Shown: in pieces, positions 1 through 9,133 of the stretch | Layout: each line of letters opens with the position of its first letter | Position numbering within the stretch: the stretch's first letter is position 1 | NCBI GenBank assembly: GCA_963718405.1 | Contig: CAVQYZ010000005.1 | Coordinates: 976,039 to 1,040,038, forward strand | Reading direction: 5' to 3' | Source: Bog-756 sp963718405 | GTDB taxonomy: Bacteria > Actinomycetota > Acidimicrobiia > Acidimicrobiales > RAAP-2 | DNA length: 64,000 bases | Notes under the pieces: model-generated | The model's input: only the letters and a program-made list of their open reading frames with translations | Told to the model about the DNA's origin: nothing | Databases searched by the model: none | Made by a program: the position numbers and the translations under genes

Positions 1-893
1 CCGGCCTGGGCAAGACGCACCTCTTGCACGCCATCGGGAACTACGTCCTCGAGAACTTCGTGGGACGTCACGTTCGCTACGTGACCACCGAGACCTATAT
101 GAACGAGTTCGTCGACGCCATCCGGACCAACACCACCACGGCCTTCAAGCGCCGGTACCGGGAGTGCGACGTCCTGCTCATTGACGACGTCCAGTTCATG
201 GAACGCAAGGAGTCTCTCCAAGAGGAGTTCTTCCACACCTTCAACTCCCTCTACGGAGCGTCCAAACAGATCGTCCTGACCTCTGATCGGCCCCCGAAAT
301 CCATCGCCACCCTGGAGGATCGGCTCCGCAGCCGGTTCCTGTCCGGCCTGATCACCGAGGTTCAGCCTCCCGAGCTCGAGACCCGCCTGGCCATTCTCCA
401 GACCAAGGCTGAGCACGAACAGGTTGACGTCCCTGACGACGTACTGGAATTCATCGCCACCCACGTCAAGGACAACATCCGGGAACTGGAGGGGGCACTC
501 ATCCGGGTCACCGCCTTTGCCAGCCTCAACCGCCAGCCCATGAGCCGGGAGTTGGCCGAGGTCGTCCTCTCCGACATCGTCTCCGCCGACCAACCTCGCC
601 GGATCACCCCCCAGGTCATCCTGGAGGCCACCTCGGACACCTTCGGATTCTCCGTGGAAGAGCTGTGCGGCCCCAACCGGCGGCGTCCTCTGGTCACCGC
701 CCGACAGATCGGCATGTACGTGTTCCGGGAGATGACCGATTTCAGCTACCCGGCCATCGGGAGGGAATTCGGTGGCCGGGACCACTCCACCGTTATGCAC
801 GCCGTCGACAAGATCACCACCCTGATGAAAGAGCGCCACCAGATCTACAACCAGGTCACGGACCTGATTGTTCGCATCAAGAGTGGTTCGTGA
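1..893 (+). CDS. dnaA: Chromosomal replication initiator DnaA, 3' part (5' end outside window)
   Basis: DnaA binds DnaA boxes at oriC, melts the origin and recruits the replicative helicase. The window opens inside the Walker A loop (GLGKTHLLHAIG), so the N-terminal domains and the start codon lie upstream. Visible parts are the rest of the AAA+ ATPase domain, including Walker B (VLLIDDVQF) and sensor regions, and then the C-terminal DNA-binding domain IV with the family signature GGRDHSTVMHAVDKI. The reading frame is open from base 3 to the stop at 891-893. The gene is followed by a 330-base gap with DnaA-box-like sequences and then dnaN, the usual bacterial origin order. Identity is certain; only the missing 5' end limits the call. 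Confidence 0.98.
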   Translation, partial: GLGKTHLLHAIGNYVLENFVGRHVRYVTTETYMNEFVDAIRTNTTTAFKRRYRECDVLLIDDVQFMERKESLQEEFFHTFNSLYGASKQIVLTSDRPPKSIATLEDRLRSRFLSGLITEVQPPELETRLAILQTKAEHEQVDVPDDVLEFIATHVKDNIRELEGALIRVTAFASLNRQPMSRELAEVVLSDIVSADQPRRITPQVILEATSDTFGFSVEELCGPNRRRPLVTARQIGMYVFREMTDFSYPAIGREFGGRDHSTVMHAVDKITTLMKERHQIYNQVTDLIVRIKSGS

Positions 894-1223
894 CCACCAT
901 TTGCGTCGGGTGGCCCGCGGTCGACAGGGGGTATGTGCCCACCGGGGCCAAGGGGTACGCCCCCCTGCTATCCGGAGGTTGTGCACTATCTGTGGAAATC
1001 TCTGTCACAACCTGGGGCAATTCTGTGAACTTGGATGAACTTGTCCATAACCAGTCACCCAATGAACACCTGCTTCTCCCGGATCACCGGATTCAGTGGA
1101 TGAACCCCGGATTCTGACACCACCCCTGGGCTGGGCAGCGGCGCAGTTATCCGCAATCCACAGGGCTTACTACCATCACTACAAATTTAGATACTTAGAA
1201 GAAAAGCAAGAAAGGACATCCTG
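894..1223. other. oriC: Candidate origin of replication (oriC) between dnaA and dnaN
   Basis: This gene-free gap holds DnaA-box-like nonamers relative to TTATCCACA/TTGTCCACA: TTGTCCATA at 1041-1049 (one mismatch to the actinobacterial form), TTATCCGCA at 1147-1155 (one mismatch), and weaker ones at 991-999, 1095-1103 (both reverse strand) and 1154-1162. An AT-rich tract with GAAAAGCAAGAAAGG follows at about 1178-1216, just before dnaN, and could be the unwinding element. Its place between dnaA and dnaN is the usual one in actinobacteria. The boxes are few and imperfect, and the rpmH-dnaA gap is not in the window, so the exact origin is an inference. Confidence 0.7.
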
Positions 1224-2360
1224 GTGAAGTTCCGATGTGAGCGCGACTCCCTGGTGGAGGTCCTCACCACTGCCGGTCGTGCCGTCAGTTCACGTACGTC
1301 GACGTCGATGGCTCTCGGGGGGGTCCGGATCGAGTCGCGGGACAACCACCTGGGCGTGGTCGGGACCGACCTGGACCTCACGGTGCATGCTTCGACCGAG
1401 GCCATCGGCATTGCCGACGGAGTCTGTGTAGCCCCGGCCAAACTGCTGGCTGACATCGTCCGGTCCCTCGAGCCCGGTGCGGTCACCGTGGAATCCGAGG
1501 GGGAGAAGGTCGAGATCGGTGCAGCCAGGTCGCGCTTCAGTCTGCGGACGTTTCCGGTCGACGACTTCCCGTCCCTGCCGGAGCCACCGCAACCGGCCAC
1601 ATTCCTGCCGGCATCCCACCTGGCCAGCGCGCTACGCCAGGTGGTGCGGGCGGCATCGAGCGACGATGCCAGGCCCCTCCTAACCGGGGTGTTGATCGCA
1701 GCCGAGGGAGGGGGCATCCGGCTGGTAGCCACCGACTCCTATCGGCTGGCCATGCGGGACATCGAAGGAAGCGATGCGCTGACCGACGCCTCTCAAATTC
1801 TTGTGCCGGCCCGGGCCCTGGCTGAGTTGCAGAGGCTTTCTGCCCTGGGTTCCACGTCGAAAGAAGACGGGGACGGTGGCGCAGAGGCCCCGAAGGTGGG
1901 TCTTTCCATCGGGGAGCACGATGTGACCTTCGCCGCCGGCAACGTCAAAGTCAGTACCCGGTTGCTCGATGGGAGCTACCCGGACTATCGCCAGCTCATT
2001 CCGGCTGAGTACCCGAACCGGCTCCACGTGGGGAAGGACTCCCTCTTGGACGCCTTACGACGGGTACGACTTCTGGTGCGGGACAACACCACACCGGTCC
2101 GTTTGTCCATGCGTGGTGGGGGAGTCGACCTCACGGTGGTATCCCAGGAGGTGGGAGACGCCAGCGAGACCGTGGACGCTGATTTCGAGGGAACCGACCT
2201 GACCATCGCCTTCAACCCGACCTACCTCATCGACGGGGTCGAAGCGGTGTCCGGAGACGAGGTGCTTCTCGAGACGGTCGATGCCACCAAGCCGGCCACC
2301 GTGCGGGCTGCCGAAGAGACGAACTTCCACTACCTGTTGATGCCCGTCCGGGTCTCCTGA
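1224..2360 (+). CDS. dnaN: DNA polymerase III subunit beta (sliding clamp)
   Basis: The beta clamp encircles DNA and tethers the replicative polymerase. The 378-residue product has the normal family length and three repeated clamp folds (about residues 1-120, 130-260, 265-378). The C-terminus HYLLMPVRVS is the typical clamp ending. The GTG start at 1224 is set by the purine-rich AAAGGA at 1211-1216, seven bases upstream. It lies directly downstream of the putative oriC and 28 bases ahead of recF, as in most actinobacteria. Nothing unusual is seen. Confidence 0.97.
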   Translation: MKFRCERDSLVEVLTTAGRAVSSRTSTSMALGGVRIESRDNHLGVVGTDLDLTVHASTEAIGIADGVCVAPAKLLADIVRSLEPGAVTVESEGEKVEIGAARSRFSLRTFPVDDFPSLPEPPQPATFLPASHLASALRQVVRAASSDDARPLLTGVLIAAEGGGIRLVATDSYRLAMRDIEGSDALTDASQILVPARALAELQRLSALGSTSKEDGDGGAEAPKVGLSIGEHDVTFAAGNVKVSTRLLDGSYPDYRQLIPAEYPNRLHVGKDSLLDALRRVRLLVRDNTTPVRLSMRGGGVDLTVVSQEVGDASETVDADFEGTDLTIAFNPTYLIDGVEAVSGDEVLLETVDATKPATVRAAEETNFHYLLMPVRVS

Positions 2361-2388
2361 GCCCGGCCGGCAGCACACCGAAGGCTCC

Positions 2389-3489
2389 GTGCACCTCGTC
2401 TCGTTGGTCATCACCGATTTTCGCAATATCGCCGAACTGACGATAGAACCCGACCCCCAGGGCACCACAGTGGTGACCGGGCTCAACGGGGCGGGAAAGA
2501 CCAGCGTCTTGGAAGCTGTTGGTTATCTGGCCACACTGCAGTCGTTCCGGCGCTCACCAAAAGAAGCCCTGGTCCGCCGGGGCTCCGAGCGGGCCATCCT
2601 GAGGGCTCAGACCCTGGTTGAGGGCCGCCCAATCTCGATCGAGGCGGAGCTGTCCCTGTCGGGCCGGTCCCGCACCCTGGTGAACCGACAGCCGGTCCGA
2701 CGACGGAGCGATCTCCACGAGGCCCTGCGGACCACGGTGTTCTCCCCCGAGGACATCGGGGTGGTGCGGGAGGGCCCGGGCGAGCGTCGCCGGTTCCTCG
2801 ATGAGACCTTGGCGGTCGTAGATCCGAAGGCGGCGCGGGCGGTCGAGGAGGTCGACAAGATCCTCCGCCAACGCTCCGCCCTGCTGCGGGGATCCGGCCG
2901 CAAGCTCAGTGCTGATGCCGCCACCACGCTCGATGTGTGGGATTCCCGCCTGGACGCCGCGGGAACGGTGCTGGTGGAGGCCCGTGAAGCGCTGGTAGCT
3001 GACTTGGCCCCGATCACCTCGGCCCACTACTCGCGGGTGGCCGGGCAGTCCACGGTGGTGAGCCTGGAGTACCGCCGATCGTGGTCGGGAAGCCTGTTGG
3101 AGGCCCTGGCCGCATCGAGGTCGAAGGACATCGAGCGGGGGGTGTCCCTGATCGGGCCACACCGGGATGAGCTCGAGTTATCGCTCGGGGGCCTGCCCAG
3201 TCGAACCCACGCCTCCCAAGGGGAGCAACGGTCACTGGCCCTGGCCCTCCAGCTGGCCGCCCATCAGTTGGCTACCGAGCGCCTGGGCTCACCACCGATC
3301 CTGCTTCTGGATGATGTGTTCTCCGAGCTGGACCCGTTTCGCTCGCGAGCGTTGTTGGCCGGGCTTCCCCCGGGGCAGACCCTGCTGACCACGGCGCTAC
3401 CTGCCCCTGAAGAGGTCTCGGCGGCCAAGATCTATGCCGTTGTGGCCGGGGGACACGTGGTACCCGTGCCTGCTGCGGGGCCAGAGTGA
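2389..3489 (+). CDS. recF: DNA replication and repair protein RecF
   Basis: RecF is an SMC-like ATPase that helps load RecA at gapped DNA and stalled forks. The 366-residue protein shows the Walker A motif GLNGAGKT at about residues 31-38, an ABC-type signature region (ASQGEQRSLALALQLA, about 275-290) and Walker B ILLLDDVFSELD at about 303-314. The start is a GTG at 2389. The stop overlaps the ATG of the next gene (TGATG), indicating translational coupling. Position between dnaN and gyrB is canonical. Confidence 0.96.
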   Translation: MHLVSLVITDFRNIAELTIEPDPQGTTVVTGLNGAGKTSVLEAVGYLATLQSFRRSPKEALVRRGSERAILRAQTLVEGRPISIEAELSLSGRSRTLVNRQPVRRRSDLHEALRTTVFSPEDIGVVREGPGERRRFLDETLAVVDPKAARAVEEVDKILRQRSALLRGSGRKLSADAATTLDVWDSRLDAAGTVLVEAREALVADLAPITSAHYSRVAGQSTVVSLEYRRSWSGSLLEALAASRSKDIERGVSLIGPHRDELELSLGGLPSRTHASQGEQRSLALALQLAAHQLATERLGSPPILLLDDVFSELDPFRSRALLAGLPPGQTLLTTALPAPEEVSAAKIYAVVAGGHVVPVPAAGPE

Positions 3490-3806
3490 TGGTTCGCAGG
3501 CGTGAAGGGAGCGAGAGTGGTCCGCGGTCCCTCGGGACGTCGCTCGACGCGGTGACCAGGCAACTGGGGATGGAGGACTCAAAGGGCATCGGGCAACTTT
3601 TCGCTCGCTGGCCCGAGATTGTGGGCACGGCGATGGCCGGTCATGTGCAACCGATCCGGCTCGACAGCGAGGCTCTGGTGGTGAGCGTGGATCACCCTGC
3701 CTGGGCCACCCAGGTACGCAGGCTGGGGGACGACCTGTTGGACCGGGTGGTGGAGGAGACCGGGGCTTCGAGGCCGGGCCGCCTGGAGGTTCGGGTGCGC
3801 CGGTAG
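3489..3806 (+). CDS. DUF721 (DciA-like) protein
   Basis: This is a small basic protein of the DUF721 family. Related DciA proteins act as loaders or partners of the replicative helicase DnaB, and in actinobacteria the gene sits between recF and gyrB as here. The conserved core is visible: an N-terminal helix region (LDAVTRQLGM), then WPEIVGTAMAGHVQPIRL and the strand-rich ALVVSVDHPAWATQVRRL segment. I took the ATG at 3489, which overlaps the recF stop; a GTG one codon earlier is possible. The DnaB-loading role is known for relatives and inferred here. No symbol is assigned because the actinobacterial copies are less well characterised. Confidence 0.88.
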   Translation: MVRRREGSESGPRSLGTSLDAVTRQLGMEDSKGIGQLFARWPEIVGTAMAGHVQPIRLDSEALVVSVDHPAWATQVRRLGDDLLDRVVEETGASRPGRLEVRVRR

Positions 3807-3975
3807 TCGGCCCGTGGACCGGCGACCATCGGTCTGGGAACCCACCTCTGACGGCTACACTGGAGCATCGGAATCGGGGAATCGCCGTCGTCGCCGGAGA
3901 GCGGAGAAACGCACCGCAGATGACCACGCTGCACCGGTTCCCGCTCAATCAAACGATGTTGGAAAGGGCGCGCCT

Positions 3976-5910
3976 GTGGCGCTGAAAAACGAAGACGACG
4001 GCGGGTACGGCGCAGAGGACATCACGGTTCTCGAAGGACTGGAGCCGGTCCGCAAACGACCCGGCATGTACATCGGCTCGACCGGGCCAACGGGCCTTCA
4101 TCACCTGGTGTGGGAAGTCGTGGACAACTCGGTTGACGAGGCCATGGCCGGCTTCTGCACGCTGATCGAGGTGACGCTGCTGGCCGACGGTGGGGTCCGG
4201 GTGGCCGACAACGGCCGAGGCATTCCCACCGGCGCCATGAAGGAGCAGGGGGGACGGTCGGCGGCCGAGGTGGTTCTCACCACACTCCACGCCGGCGGAA
4301 AATTCGGTGAGGGGGGTGGCTACAAAGTGTCGGGCGGGCTCCACGGCGTGGGCATCTCCGTGGTGAATGCGTTGTCCACACGGCTCCTGTTGGAGATCGA
4401 CAGTGATGGGGAGCACCACGTTCTCGAATTCGTGGACGGCGGTAACCCGACCGGAAAGCTCGAGGTGACCGGGCCGGCACCCCGGGGCCGCACCGGCACC
4501 ACCGTCACGTTCTGGCCGGATCCGTCCATCTTCGAGGAGATCGACTTCCGGGCCCAGACGGTGATGGAGCGCCTTCAGGTCATGGCGTTTCTCAACAAGG
4601 GACTCGAGATCCGGTTCGCCGACGAACGGCCTGACGGCAAGGCCTCACAGATCTTCAAGTACAAGGACGGCATCGTCGACTACGTCCGTCACCTCAACGC
4701 TTCCAAGGAGGCGCTCTTCCGCAAGGTCGGCTCACTGGAGCAGAAGGAAGAGACCATGGAGGTCGAGATCGCCCTCCAGTGGAACACCGGGTTCTACGAG
4801 AGCATCCACTCCTTCGCCAACGGCATCTCCACCATCGACGGGGGCATGCACGAGGAGGGCTTCAAGAAAGCCCTCACCAATGTGGCCAACAAGTACGCCC
4901 GGGCCAAGGGGACGCTCAAGGAGAAGGACGACAACCTCCTCGGTGAGGACATCCGCGAGGGCCTGACCGCCATCGTGTCGGTGCGGCTGGAGGACCCACA
5001 GTTCGAGGGCCAGACCAAGGCCAAGTTGGGCAACGTACCGGTCCGGTCGTTGGTCGAGCGGGCCACCAACGAAAAGCTGACCTACTGGTTCGAGGAGAAT
5101 CCCCGCGAGGCCGGCCAGGTGATCCAGAAAGGGATGCTGGCCGCCCGGGCCCGGGTGGCGGCACGATCCGCCCGCGACCTCACCCGCCGCAAGTCCGCCC
5201 TCGACGGGGCCGGCCTACCCGGAAAGCTGGTGGACTGCTCGTCCCGCGATCCCCGCGAGAGCGAACTGTTCATCGTGGAGGGCAACTCGGCCGGCGGCTC
5301 GGCCAAGGACGCCCGCAATCCCAAGACCCAGGCCATCCTGCCTATTCGGGGGAAGATCCTCAACGTCGAGCGGGCCCGGGTCGACAAGATGCTCAAGAAC
5401 ACGGAGATCCAGGCGCTCATCTCGGCGATCGGGGCCGGGTTGGCGGACGACTTCGACGTCACGAAGATCCGCTACCACAAGATCATCATCCTGGCCGACG
5501 CCGACGTCGACGGTTCGCACATCCGTACGTTGCTGTTGACGTTCTTCTTCCGTCAGATGAAGGAGTTGGTGGAGGGCGGGTTCGTGTACGTGGCCCAGCC
5601 ACCGCTGTACTCCACCGAGGTGGGCAAGGAGAAGGTGTATCTCAAAGACGATTCTGCCAAAGAGGCCTTCCTGGCGGAACATCCCAACCACACCAAGGAG
5701 TTCCAACGCCTCAAGGGACTCGGTGAGATGGACTACGCCGAACTCCGGGAGACCACCATGGACTCCGGGAAGCGGTCTCTCCTGCAGATCGCCGTGGAAC
5801 AAGCAGCCATCGCCGACGAGGTCTGTTCCGTGCTGATGGGCGAGGACGTCGACCTGCGACGCTCGTTCATCCAGACCAACGCCAAAGACGTCCGCTTCCT
5901 CGACATCTGA
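3976..5910 (+). CDS. gyrB: DNA gyrase subunit B
   Basis: GyrB is the ATPase subunit of gyrase, which introduces negative supercoils using the A2B2 complex. Visible are the GHKL ATPase motifs VVDNSVDEAMAG, GRGIPTG and GGLHGVGISVVNAL, the TOPRIM motifs EGNSAGGSAKDARN and DADVDGSHIRTLLL, and a normal C-terminal end. The frame is open further upstream (to 3814), but the GTG at 3976 is preceded by GGAAAGG at 3961-3967 and begins the conserved N-terminus (YGAEDITVLEGLEPVRKRPG), giving 644 residues. It lies 169 bases after the DciA-like gene and 75 bases before gyrA. Confidence 0.97.
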   Translation: MALKNEDDGGYGAEDITVLEGLEPVRKRPGMYIGSTGPTGLHHLVWEVVDNSVDEAMAGFCTLIEVTLLADGGVRVADNGRGIPTGAMKEQGGRSAAEVVLTTLHAGGKFGEGGGYKVSGGLHGVGISVVNALSTRLLLEIDSDGEHHVLEFVDGGNPTGKLEVTGPAPRGRTGTTVTFWPDPSIFEEIDFRAQTVMERLQVMAFLNKGLEIRFADERPDGKASQIFKYKDGIVDYVRHLNASKEALFRKVGSLEQKEETMEVEIALQWNTGFYESIHSFANGISTIDGGMHEEGFKKALTNVANKYARAKGTLKEKDDNLLGEDIREGLTAIVSVRLEDPQFEGQTKAKLGNVPVRSLVERATNEKLTYWFEENPREAGQVIQKGMLAARARVAARSARDLTRRKSALDGAGLPGKLVDCSSRDPRESELFIVEGNSAGGSAKDARNPKTQAILPIRGKILNVERARVDKMLKNTEIQALISAIGAGLADDFDVTKIRYHKIIILADADVDGSHIRTLLLTFFFRQMKELVEGGFVYVAQPPLYSTEVGKEKVYLKDDSAKEAFLAEHPNHTKEFQRLKGLGEMDYAELRETTMDSGKRSLLQIAVEQAAIADEVCSVLMGEDVDLRRSFIQTNAKDVRFLDI

Positions 5911-5985
5911 CCGTTGAGGGGCATCGGTTCGCCTGACATGGCGACCCACCACATTCGAGATCATTGGAAAAGGTAGGAAGAGTGC

Positions 5986-8466
5986 ATGCCAGGACCTGAC
6001 GACGGAGCCGGAACCGGCACCGAAGAAGAGACGTCGGGGTTCATCGAGCCCATCGAGATCCAAGAGGAGATGGAGCGATCCTTCCTCGAGTACTCGATGT
6101 CGGTCATCGTGTCGCGGGCCCTGCCCGACGTGCGGGACGGCCTGAAGCCGGTCCATCGCCGGATCCTGTACTCCATGTACGACCAGCGCCTGCTTCCGGA
6201 CCGGCCCCGCAACAAGTGCGCCAAGGTGGTGGGCGACGTGATGGGGTCCTACCACCCGCACGGGGACTCGTCGATCTACGAGGCCCTGGCCCGGATGGTC
6301 CAGGAATTCTCCATGCGTCACCCTCTGGTGGACGGGCACGGCAACTTCGGGGGGACCGGGCCCGACGAGGGACCCGCCGCCATGAGGTACACCGAGTGTC
6401 GGCTCGGGTCGCTGGCCCTTGAATTGATGAGCGGGATCGATCAGGAAACGGTCGACTTCGTACCCAACTACGACGCCACCTCGGAAGAGCCGACGGTCCT
6501 GCCCTCGAGGTTCCCCAACATCCTGGTCAACGGATCCCAGGGCATTGCCGTGGGAATGGCCACCAATATTCCACCCCACAACCTCGGCGAGGTCATCGAC
6601 GCCACGACCTACCTGCTCGAGCACCCAGAGGCCAGCTCCGACGATCTGATGGAGTTCGTCAAGGGCCCGGACTTCCCCACGGGGGCCCTGATCCTTGGCC
6701 GCCAGGGCATCCTCGACGCCATCCGGACCGGTAGGGGATCCATCAAGCTCCGGGCGGTGGCGGAGATCGAGGAAGGACGGGCCGGAGAGACCCGGATCGT
6801 GGTCACGGAAATGCCGTATCAGGCGTCGATCGCCTCGGTCTCGAAGAAGATCGAAGACCTGGTGCGGGCCGGTGACCTGGACGGCATCGCCGAGGCCCAG
6901 GACGACTCATCAGGTGGGAAGACCCGGCTGGTGATCCGGTTGAAGCGCGACGCCAACGCCAACGTGGTGCTCAACAATCTGTTCAAGCAGACCCCCATGC
7001 AGACCACGTTCAGCGTCAATGCCGTGGCTCTGGTGGACGGGGTGCCCCGCACCCTGAACCTGGCTCAGATGCTGACCCACTACGTGGCCCACCAGGTCGA
7101 GGTGGTCACCAGGCGGTCGCAGTTCCTGCTGTCCAAGGCCCAGGCCCGGGCGCATGTGGTCGAGGGCCTACTCAAGGCCATCGACATGCTGGACGCCGTG
7201 ATCGCAGCCATTCGGGGCTCGGACGACCGGGCAGCCGCGCTGGAGACCCTGCAGGCCACGCCGTTCGACTTCTCGGAGGAGCAGGCCAACCACATCTTGG
7301 ACATGACCCTGTCCCGACTCACCCGTCTGGGACGGTCGAACCTCGAAGAGGAGCTGGCCAAGCTGTTGGAGGAGATCGCCGAGCTGGAGTCGATCCTGCG
7401 TGACCCGGTCAAGTTGCGGGGAGTCATCGCCACTGAACTGGGCGAGATCCGCGAAAAGTTCGCCAACGACCGCCGGACCATCATCACCCACGACCCGGGG
7501 GACATGAACGTCGAAGACCTGGTGGATGACGAAGAGTTGGTCGTCACCATGAGCCGGGCCGGCTACATCAAGGCGGTTTCCGCTGATGCCTTCCGGACGC
7601 AGGGCCGGGGCGGTCGGGGCGTACAGGGGGCCAAGCTCAAAGAGGAAGACCTGATCGACGACGTCGTGCACACCTCGTCGCACGCCCATCTGCTGCTGTT
7701 CTCCAACCGGGGGAGGGTATTCCGGCTGCGGGCCCTCGAAATTCCGATGAAGGAGCGGACCGCCCGCGGCACGGCCGTGGTCAACCTTCTGCCACTGAAC
7801 CCCAATGAGGTGATCCAGGCCATCATCGGCACCCGCGACTTCCCGGCCGAGAACTATCTGGTGTTCAGCACGAAACAGGGTCAGGTGAAGAAGACCTCGT
7901 TCTCGGAGTACGACAAGTCGCGGCGTGAGGGATTCATTGCCATCAACCTCCGCGAAGGCGACGAGTTGGTCAGGGTGGTCGAGACCCACGGCGACGACGA
8001 CGTGTTCCTGGTCACCCAGTCCGGCATGACCATCCGGTTCTCCGAGCAGGACGTGCGGGCCATGGGACGTGACGCGGCCGGGGTCCGGGGCGTCCGCCTC
8101 AAGGCCGGCGATCAGGTGGTGTCGTGTGATGTCGCCCGCGACGACGCCGACATCCTGCTGGTCACCGATGCCGGGTACGGCAAGCGGACCAAGCTGGAGC
8201 GTTTCAACCGACAGGCACGCGGCGGCCAGGGGGTCCGGGGTATCCGCCTCACCGCCAAGCGGGGGAGGGTGGTAGCGGCGTTCATGGCCGGGCTGGAGGA
8301 CGAGATCCTGCTCATCTCCACCTCGGGAGTGGTTATCCGGACGGCCGTGCGTGAGATCGCCTCCCAGGGCCGGGACGCCACCGGTGTCCGGGTCATGAAT
8401 CTTGATGGCGGTGACGCCGTCGCCGCAGTGGCTGCCGTGGCCGGCGAGGTGTCGGGAGAGGGATAG
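5986..8466 (+). CDS. gyrA: DNA gyrase subunit A
   Basis: GyrA is the DNA-cleaving subunit of gyrase. The 826-residue protein has the breakage-reunion domain with ALPDVRDGLKPVHRRILYSM, the quinolone-resistance region HPHGDSSIYEALARMVQ (Ser and Glu at the two positions usually mutated, so a wild-type-like pattern) and the active-site tyrosine in AMRYTECRL. The C-terminal domain carries the wrapping motif GRGGRGVQG and repeated beta-pinwheel blades. The ATG at 5986 has a GGTAGGAAG ribosome site just upstream. It completes the origin operon; the tRNA-Ile gene follows after about 100 bases. Confidence 0.97.
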   Translation: MPGPDDGAGTGTEEETSGFIEPIEIQEEMERSFLEYSMSVIVSRALPDVRDGLKPVHRRILYSMYDQRLLPDRPRNKCAKVVGDVMGSYHPHGDSSIYEALARMVQEFSMRHPLVDGHGNFGGTGPDEGPAAMRYTECRLGSLALELMSGIDQETVDFVPNYDATSEEPTVLPSRFPNILVNGSQGIAVGMATNIPPHNLGEVIDATTYLLEHPEASSDDLMEFVKGPDFPTGALILGRQGILDAIRTGRGSIKLRAVAEIEEGRAGETRIVVTEMPYQASIASVSKKIEDLVRAGDLDGIAEAQDDSSGGKTRLVIRLKRDANANVVLNNLFKQTPMQTTFSVNAVALVDGVPRTLNLAQMLTHYVAHQVEVVTRRSQFLLSKAQARAHVVEGLLKAIDMLDAVIAAIRGSDDRAAALETLQATPFDFSEEQANHILDMTLSRLTRLGRSNLEEELAKLLEEIAELESILRDPVKLRGVIATELGEIREKFANDRRTIITHDPGDMNVEDLVDDEELVVTMSRAGYIKAVSADAFRTQGRGGRGVQGAKLKEEDLIDDVVHTSSHAHLLLFSNRGRVFRLRALEIPMKERTARGTAVVNLLPLNPNEVIQAIIGTRDFPAENYLVFSTKQGQVKKTSFSEYDKSRREGFIAINLREGDELVRVVETHGDDDVFLVTQSGMTIRFSEQDVRAMGRDAAGVRGVRLKAGDQVVSCDVARDDADILLVTDAGYGKRTKLERFNRQARGGQGVRGIRLTAKRGRVVAAFMAGLEDEILLISTSGVVIRTAVREIASQGRDATGVRVMNLDGGDAVAAVAAVAGEVSGEG

Positions 8467-8568
8467 AGCCAGCGGCGCTGACCGCCTCAGAACGGCGCCG
8501 GAGCTCCGGCTCCGGGGTCGGCTTTCCGGTCAGCTGGGGCCGTGGTGTAGCGTCGTGCACCGGTTTGC

Positions 8569-8645
8569 GGGGCTATAGCTCAGTCGGTTAGAGCGCAGCA
8601 CTGATAATGCTGAGGTCGCAAGTTCGATTCTTGCTAGCCCCACCA
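8569..8645 (+). tRNA. tRNA-Ile (anticodon GAT)
   Basis: The cloverleaf can be folded by eye. The acceptor stem GGGGCTA (8569-8575) pairs with TAGCCCC (8635-8641), the D-stem GCTC pairs with GAGC, the anticodon stem CAGCA pairs with TGCTG around the loop CTGATAA, giving anticodon GAT at 8603-8605, and the T-stem GCAAG pairs with CTTGC around TTCGATT. The CCA end is encoded (8643-8645). A tRNA-Ile directly after gyrA is a common actinobacterial arrangement. Confidence 0.97.
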
Positions 8646-9133
8646 GTCGTTCCTCTTGGTGGACCGCCTGACGTCATGAGGTTCGGGCGGCCGGTCTTTC
8701 CCTGATCCCGCGCTCGTTGGCGATTTGTGACCGCGACCAGTTCGCGGCATGCGTGTAGACGTAGGCGGCGTCGCCGAGCAGATCGGACCGCTCATCCCAT
8801 GGTCCTCGACGTGCACGATGCCACAGCGGTCCGCACCTCGATCGCCGCGACACCGGGCAGCCGCCATCCAGCACGCCACCGGCCTCGTCCGAGGGTAGGC
8901 CGCCAAAGCCCGTCTGGTACTCTTACAGTGCCGGTTCGATTGATTTCGGTCACGCAGCCCACGGGCGCCGAGAGTCTGCGCGCAACTTTGCGGGGAGTCT
9001 CGATTGCCATTCATCAGCGTCTCAGCCGGGCGGATCTCTGTTCACAATCTGAAGGCGCGTATCGGGAGCCCTCCCTCGCCGGCCGACGCAGGTCGCCCGG
9101 CGAACTCGTGCCGGTCTCGGGTTTCGAGGTGGC
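8646..9133. other. Intergenic stretch without a supported gene
   Basis: These 488 bases between tRNA-Ile and the surface-protein gene hold only short open frames of biased, low-complexity composition. I see no family motif, no good ribosome-binding site and no repeats. The promoter of the downstream surface-protein gene should lie near its end, but no convincing -35/-10 pair stands out. Just before 9134 the neighbouring frame encodes an Arg-rich stretch (RSRVSRWRV) that would suit the missing n-region of the downstream signal peptide. Confidence 0.4.

Noticed and set aside
5215..6624. 469-codon minus-strand frame across gyrB/gyrA
   Set aside because: Antisense to two certain genes and rich in low-complexity residues.
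8497..8510. Palindrome GCCGGAGCTCCGGC after gyrA considered as a terminator
   Set aside because: It has no loop and no T-tract, so it does not look like an intrinsic terminator.
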